From JAGWBF01 sp963663025 (lineage in GTDB: Bacteria > Chloroflexota > Dehalococcoidia > Lucifugimonadales > JAGWBF01), in the NCBI GenBank assembly GCA_963663025.1, contig OY760073.1:434001-498000 (forward strand): a stretch of DNA of 64,000 nucleotides, given 5' to 3'. The notes beneath the pieces are model-generated. The model had not been told where the DNA came from and made no database searches. It saw only the letters and a program-made list of their open reading frames with translations. Position numbers and translations under genes: made by a program. Below are positions 61,125-64,000 of the stretch, piece after piece (the first letter of the stretch is position 1; every line of letters begins with the position of its first letter).

Positions 61125-62540
61125 ATGATGGACACTCCTATGACTGCTGAGCCGGGAAACGCTACATATCCCCGCCGGGTGTACCCGCTAAGTCCCCGGG
61201 ATCTGACCGAGGAGCAGCTGGCCGTGGTGTTTGCTATGACCTCCCGGCGTCCCGAGGCCTTCGACGAGATAGCCGAGCAGGTAAGCGAGGAGAAGGCGGC
61301 TGACTTTCACGAGCGGTGGGTCCTGGGTTACGGCCATGCGTCCGTGGCGGAGCATGCCATCATTCACATGGCGGTGGAAAACATCTCCCGTCTGGCCTGC
61401 GATACGCTGGAAGACAACCGGCTGGCGTCCTACACCGAAAAATCATCCCGCTACCAGGTACTCCCACAAGGGTACTATCACGTGCCGCAAGAGCTGGACG
61501 CCCAACCTGCTCTCAGGAAGGTTTACATAAACTCCTGCGAGTCTCTATTCGCTGCCTACGCCAGCGTGGTGGAATCCAGCCTGGAATACCTGGCAACGAC
61601 TAACCCCCAGCGGGAGGACGAAAGAGATGGGACGTACCGGCTGAGGCTGAGGCGAATAGCTACGGATAGCTGCCGGGCGCTGGTCCCCGCCGCAACGCTC
61701 ACCAACGTGGGCGTAACAATGAACGCCCGGCTCATGGAGCATGCCATCACAAAGCTCCTTTCCTCGAACCTGGCTGAAGAGCAGGCCCTGGGGGAGGAAC
61801 TGAAGGTGAAGGGACGGGAGATTGCCCCGACCCTGGTCAGATACGCCGAGCGGAAGGACTACCTGGTTTCCTCACGTGATGCTCAGATCCTGAAAGCGTC
61901 TGGGCTACCTGGGGCAAATGGGGGCGACTGCAACGTTGCCCTGGTGCAGTACGATCGGGATGCGGAGCGCAAGGTAGCGGCGGGTCTGCTGTACCAGTTT
62001 TCGCCCATTCCTTATGCACAGGTGCTGAGCCAGGTTGATGAGATGTCCGAAGGTGAATTGGAAGGCCTGTTCGATGCCTGTTTGGAGGGGATGGGCGACC
62101 ACGATGCTCCTCCCAGGGCCTTCGAGATGGCCGACTACACCTTCGAGTTCACCTTGGACTACGGCGCCTATAGGGAGTTCAAGAGGCATCGAATGCAGTC
62201 TTACATACCCCAGCCCCTGACCTTGGAAGAGGGATACTTGACGCCTGAGCTGGTTGTGGATGCAGGGCTGGAGCGAGAGTACGCCGCCGCCATGGATCTG
62301 GCCAAGGAGGCGTTCATCCATACCAGGGAGAGCCTGCCGGACGTAGCCCAGTACTTGGGTACCCATGCCCACTACCGTCGGGTGCTCGCCAAGATGAACC
62401 TCCGGGAGTGCTACCACCTGTTCAAGCTGCGCACCCAGCCCCAAGCCCACTTTTCCATCAGGGAGCCAATGGTCCGTGCGCTTGAGATGGTGAAGGAGGT
62501 CCATCCCCGCTTGTTCAAGTACATCCGGCTGAGGACTTAA
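61125..62540 (+). CDS. ThyX-like flavin-dependent thymidylate synthase with two domains
   Basis: About 471 residues in two ThyX-like halves. The first has GYGHASVAEHAIIHMAVENISR (compare GHETPFEH...) and then DNRLASYTEKSSRYQ, which aligns with RHRxxSxNExSxRY: the first Arg-His are Asp-Asn but the R-x7-S (Arg99, Ser107) is kept. The second half has YREFKRHRMQSYIPQPLT: RHR (about 354-356) kept, the x7-S changed to Pro. So each half holds one part of the ThyX signature. Normal ThyX is about 220-250 residues. Starts at 61125, 61128 and 61140 are all possible. It follows E2 by 27 bases. Confidence 0.82.
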   Translation: MMDTPMTAEPGNATYPRRVYPLSPRDLTEEQLAVVFAMTSRRPEAFDEIAEQVSEEKAADFHERWVLGYGHASVAEHAIIHMAVENISRLACDTLEDNRLASYTEKSSRYQVLPQGYYHVPQELDAQPALRKVYINSCESLFAAYASVVESSLEYLATTNPQREDERDGTYRLRLRRIATDSCRALVPAATLTNVGVTMNARLMEHAITKLLSSNLAEEQALGEELKVKGREIAPTLVRYAERKDYLVSSRDAQILKASGLPGANGGDCNVALVQYDRDAERKVAAGLLYQFSPIPYAQVLSQVDEMSEGELEGLFDACLEGMGDHDAPPRAFEMADYTFEFTLDYGAYREFKRHRMQSYIPQPLTLEEGYLTPELVVDAGLEREYAAAMDLAKEAFIHTRESLPDVAQYLGTHAHYRRVLAKMNLRECYHLFKLRTQPQAHFSIREPMVRALEMVKEVHPRLFKYIRLRT

Positions 62541-62562
62541 GGCCCAGGCTTCGAGGGACAAG

Positions 62563-62593
62563 AAAAGGGACGCTCATACGAGCGTCCCTTTTT
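62563..62593. terminator. Intrinsic terminator between thyX-like and iscA-like genes
   Basis: AAAAGGGACGCTC (62563-62575), loop ATAC, GAGCGTCCCTTTTT (62580-62593). Stem of 13 pairs with A-run and T-run on each side, so it should act in both directions at this convergent junction. Confidence 0.9.
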
Positions 62594-62630
62594 CATGCTT
62601 CAGGTTTCTGGTGTTGAGGCAGGTTACTGC

Positions 62631-62999
62631 CTAGTGGCCGCAACCGGAACCGCACCCGCCTCCACCTGCTCCACAGCCGCACCCGCCTCCGCCGCAACCA
62701 CACCCGCCGGTGGAGAACATCGGGTTGTTGATGACAAATCCCACGCGGGTAAGGTCTTCGACGTAGTCGATGGTGGCTTCCTCGAGGAAGGGTGCGCTGT
62801 CCGAGTCCATGAGGAAGCTAATGCCATCCATCTGCAAGATGGTGTCCTCACTCTGGGACTCGTTCTCCAAGGTCATCATGTACTGGATTCCGCCATGCTC
62901 GGCGGGGGCGGCGATAACTCGCAGGGAAGAACCTGTCTCCCCCTGCTCTTCCATTACTTCCTTGAGCTTCTCCAAGGCCGGAGAGGTCACCTCAAGCAT
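62631..62999 (-). CDS. IscA/HesB-like protein with a Cys/Gly-rich tail
   Basis: 122 residues. The A-type Fe-S carrier fold is recognisable: LEVTSPALEKLKEVMEEQG, LRVIAAPAEHGGIQYMMTLENE, ISFLMDSDSAPFLEEATIDYVEDL and GFVINNPMF. The first ligand Cys (GGCSG in IscA) is absent (PAEHGG), and the usual C-terminal CGC is expanded to a 25-residue tail, GGCGCGGGGCGCGAGGGGCG..., with six Cys and a final His. AAAGGAG lies upstream of ATG 62999. It may bind an Fe-S cluster or another metal by its tail; a HesB-like function is inferred from fold only. Confidence 0.8.
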   Translation of the reverse strand: MLEVTSPALEKLKEVMEEQGETGSSLRVIAAPAEHGGIQYMMTLENESQSEDTILQMDGISFLMDSDSAPFLEEATIDYVEDLTRVGFVINNPMFSTGGCGCGGGGCGCGAGGGGCGSGCGH

Positions 63000-63125
63000 A
63001 ACTCGGCTCCTTTCATAGGCGCGTGTGATCCATCTCTGGAACCGCCTTAGTTGTCAATGCTAACACGCAGCTTTCTTTATGGTCAATAGAGACGAATGGG
63101 GGTTTGACTCACCTGTCTCCTATTC

Positions 63126-63155
63126 TTGACGGCCCGCAAAATGCGGTGCTAGAGT
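63126..63155 (+). promoter_or_regulatory. Promoter of the meaB-like gene
   Basis: TTGACG (63126-63131), 18 bases, TAGAGT (63150-63155) preceded by TGC. The start codon lies about 36 bases past the expected start of transcription. Confidence 0.55.
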
Positions 63156-63197
63156 ACGCCATCACCTTGGCCCCACCTTGCTGTGACCCCTCCTAAA

Positions 63198-64000
63198 ATG
63201 GATGAATCGATACGCCAGCTGATCAGTGGAGACAAGCGGATGCTTTCGCGCCTCATCAGCATCGTCGAGCAGGAAGGCCCCCAGGGAGCTCAGGTGATGG
63301 CCCAGGTCTTTCCTCACTGCGGTAATACCTACTGCATAGGCATCACAGGCCCTCCGGGAGCAGGCAAGAGCACCCTGGTCGATTCCCTCGTCAAAGTGAT
63401 CAGAAGTCGCGGCCAAACCGCCGGCGTGATCGCAGTGGACCCAACCAGCGCCTATAGCGGCGGTGCCTTCCTCGGGGACCGTATCCGAATGCAGCGCCAC
63501 TTCATGGACTCCGGGGTTTACATAAGGAGCATGGCGACCCGAAGCAATCCCGGTGGGCTACCCAGGATGGTGCAGGGGGCGGTGCAGCTGTTGGATGCTG
63601 CCGGCACCGACTTTGTGCTGGTCGAGACCGTGGGCGTGGGCCAAACAGAGCTGGGCATCTTGGATGTGGCGGACAGCGTCGTAGTTGTGTTGATGCCCGA
63701 GTCGGGGGACGTAATTCAGACCCTCAAAGCCGGCTTGATGGAGGTTGCCGACATCTACGTCGTAAACAAATCAGACCTGCAGGGGGCCGACAAGATGGCG
63801 GCGGCTCTAGGGGCTATGCTGCACATGGCTGACGCATCCGAGGGCTGGTCTCCGAGGGTGATCTCCACCCAAGCCCATGCGGACACTGGAGTTACGGAGC
63901 TCTATGAGAACATTCTGGAGCATCGCGAGGGCCAGGTGGCCGAGGGACTCCTGGAGCAGCGGAGAAATGAGCGACGGAGCCGCGAGTTCACACGGGCGTT
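63198..64000 (+). CDS. MeaB/ArgK-type G3E GTPase (partial)
   Basis: The first 267 residues, cut by the window end. P-loop GITGPPGAGKSTLVDSL (about 49-65), switch region VDPTSAYSGGAFLGDRIRMQRHFMD, ETVGVGQTELGILDVAD with the G3 element and VVNKSDLQGADK (G4 NKxD). This is the methylmalonyl-CoA mutase chaperone family; it protects B12-dependent mutases. The mutase gene is probably close by, beyond the edge. ATG 63198 is used; GTG 63183 is in frame just before. Confidence 0.9.
   Translation, partial: MDESIRQLISGDKRMLSRLISIVEQEGPQGAQVMAQVFPHCGNTYCIGITGPPGAGKSTLVDSLVKVIRSRGQTAGVIAVDPTSAYSGGAFLGDRIRMQRHFMDSGVYIRSMATRSNPGGLPRMVQGAVQLLDAAGTDFVLVETVGVGQTELGILDVADSVVVVLMPESGDVIQTLKAGLMEVADIYVVNKSDLQGADKMAAALGAMLHMADASEGWSPRVISTQAHADTGVTELYENILEHREGQVAEGLLEQRRNERRSREFTRA

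Overview
This 64 kb window is a gene-dense stretch of bacterial chromosome of fairly high G+C. Gene content fits a free-living heterotrophic Chloroflexota of the Dehalococcoidia/SAR202 type: a two-domain ThyX-like protein, a CbbQ/CbbO pair, LutABC, flavin monooxygenase, GMC, M20 and amidohydrolase enzymes, and recurrent TATAAT-like boxes placed so close to start codons that several mRNAs look leaderless. The taxonomic guess is inference from gene content; no rRNA gene is present. The tRNA-Sec gene indicates that the cell makes selenoproteins.

Layout. 0-4.3 kb: partial O-antigen ligase-like membrane protein and an amidohydrolase (minus), then a CorC/HlyC-type membrane protein and a RimI-like acetyltransferase. 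4.4-9.9 kb: coaE, a CbbQ-type AAA+ ATPase, a CoA-type Nudix hydrolase and a giant VWA (CbbO/NorD-like) protein. 9.9-14.5 kb (minus): a Gld-type ABC operon whose ATPase gene carries a frameshift. 14.6-18.7 kb: speD and agmatinase (polyamines), cysteine desulfurase, a hypothetical membrane protein, a polyprenol/phytol kinase-like protein. 18.7-21.4 kb (minus): tandem M20 peptidases. 21.6 kb: glycerate kinase. 22.8-26.6 kb (minus): lutA-lutB-lutC followed by a degenerate MNT/HEPN pair. 26.8-29.6 kb: GMC oxidoreductase and amidohydrolase. 29.6-36.3 kb: an oligopeptide-type binding lipoprotein, a collapsed pseudogene paralog of it, and a four-domain ABC exporter. 36.3-39.6 kb: a small island with a trypsin-like protease/RCC1-propeller lipoprotein and a PD-(D/E)XK nuclease-like protein. 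39.6-46.3 kb: glnS, flavin monooxygenase, two alpha/beta hydrolases, RidA, two isochorismatase-family genes. 46.4-50.7 kb: a second island with an SbcCD-like (YhaO/YhaN) pair. 50.7-54.4 kb: LysR regulator, a divergent 54-codon gene, pncC, arsM-like gene, RidA-like gene, tRNA-Sec, thioredoxin. 54.4-55.1 kb: gene-free cluster of dispersed repeats. 55.2-64 kb: an RlmD-Maf fusion, tat genes, lpdA and E2, thyX-like gene, an IscA-like protein, and the start of meaB.

The most notable signal is structural. Both islands sit at a convergent gene junction and are bounded by a second, diverged copy of the 3' end of the neighbouring host gene (glnS for one, the LysR gene for the other), in direct orientation and including the stop codon. 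This is what integration at gene 3' ends leaves behind, yet neither island encodes a recognisable integrase. A second theme is a family of lipoproteins (29.7, 31.7, 36.5 kb) sharing promoter, signal peptide and Pro/Thr-rich linker but carrying different C-terminal domains.
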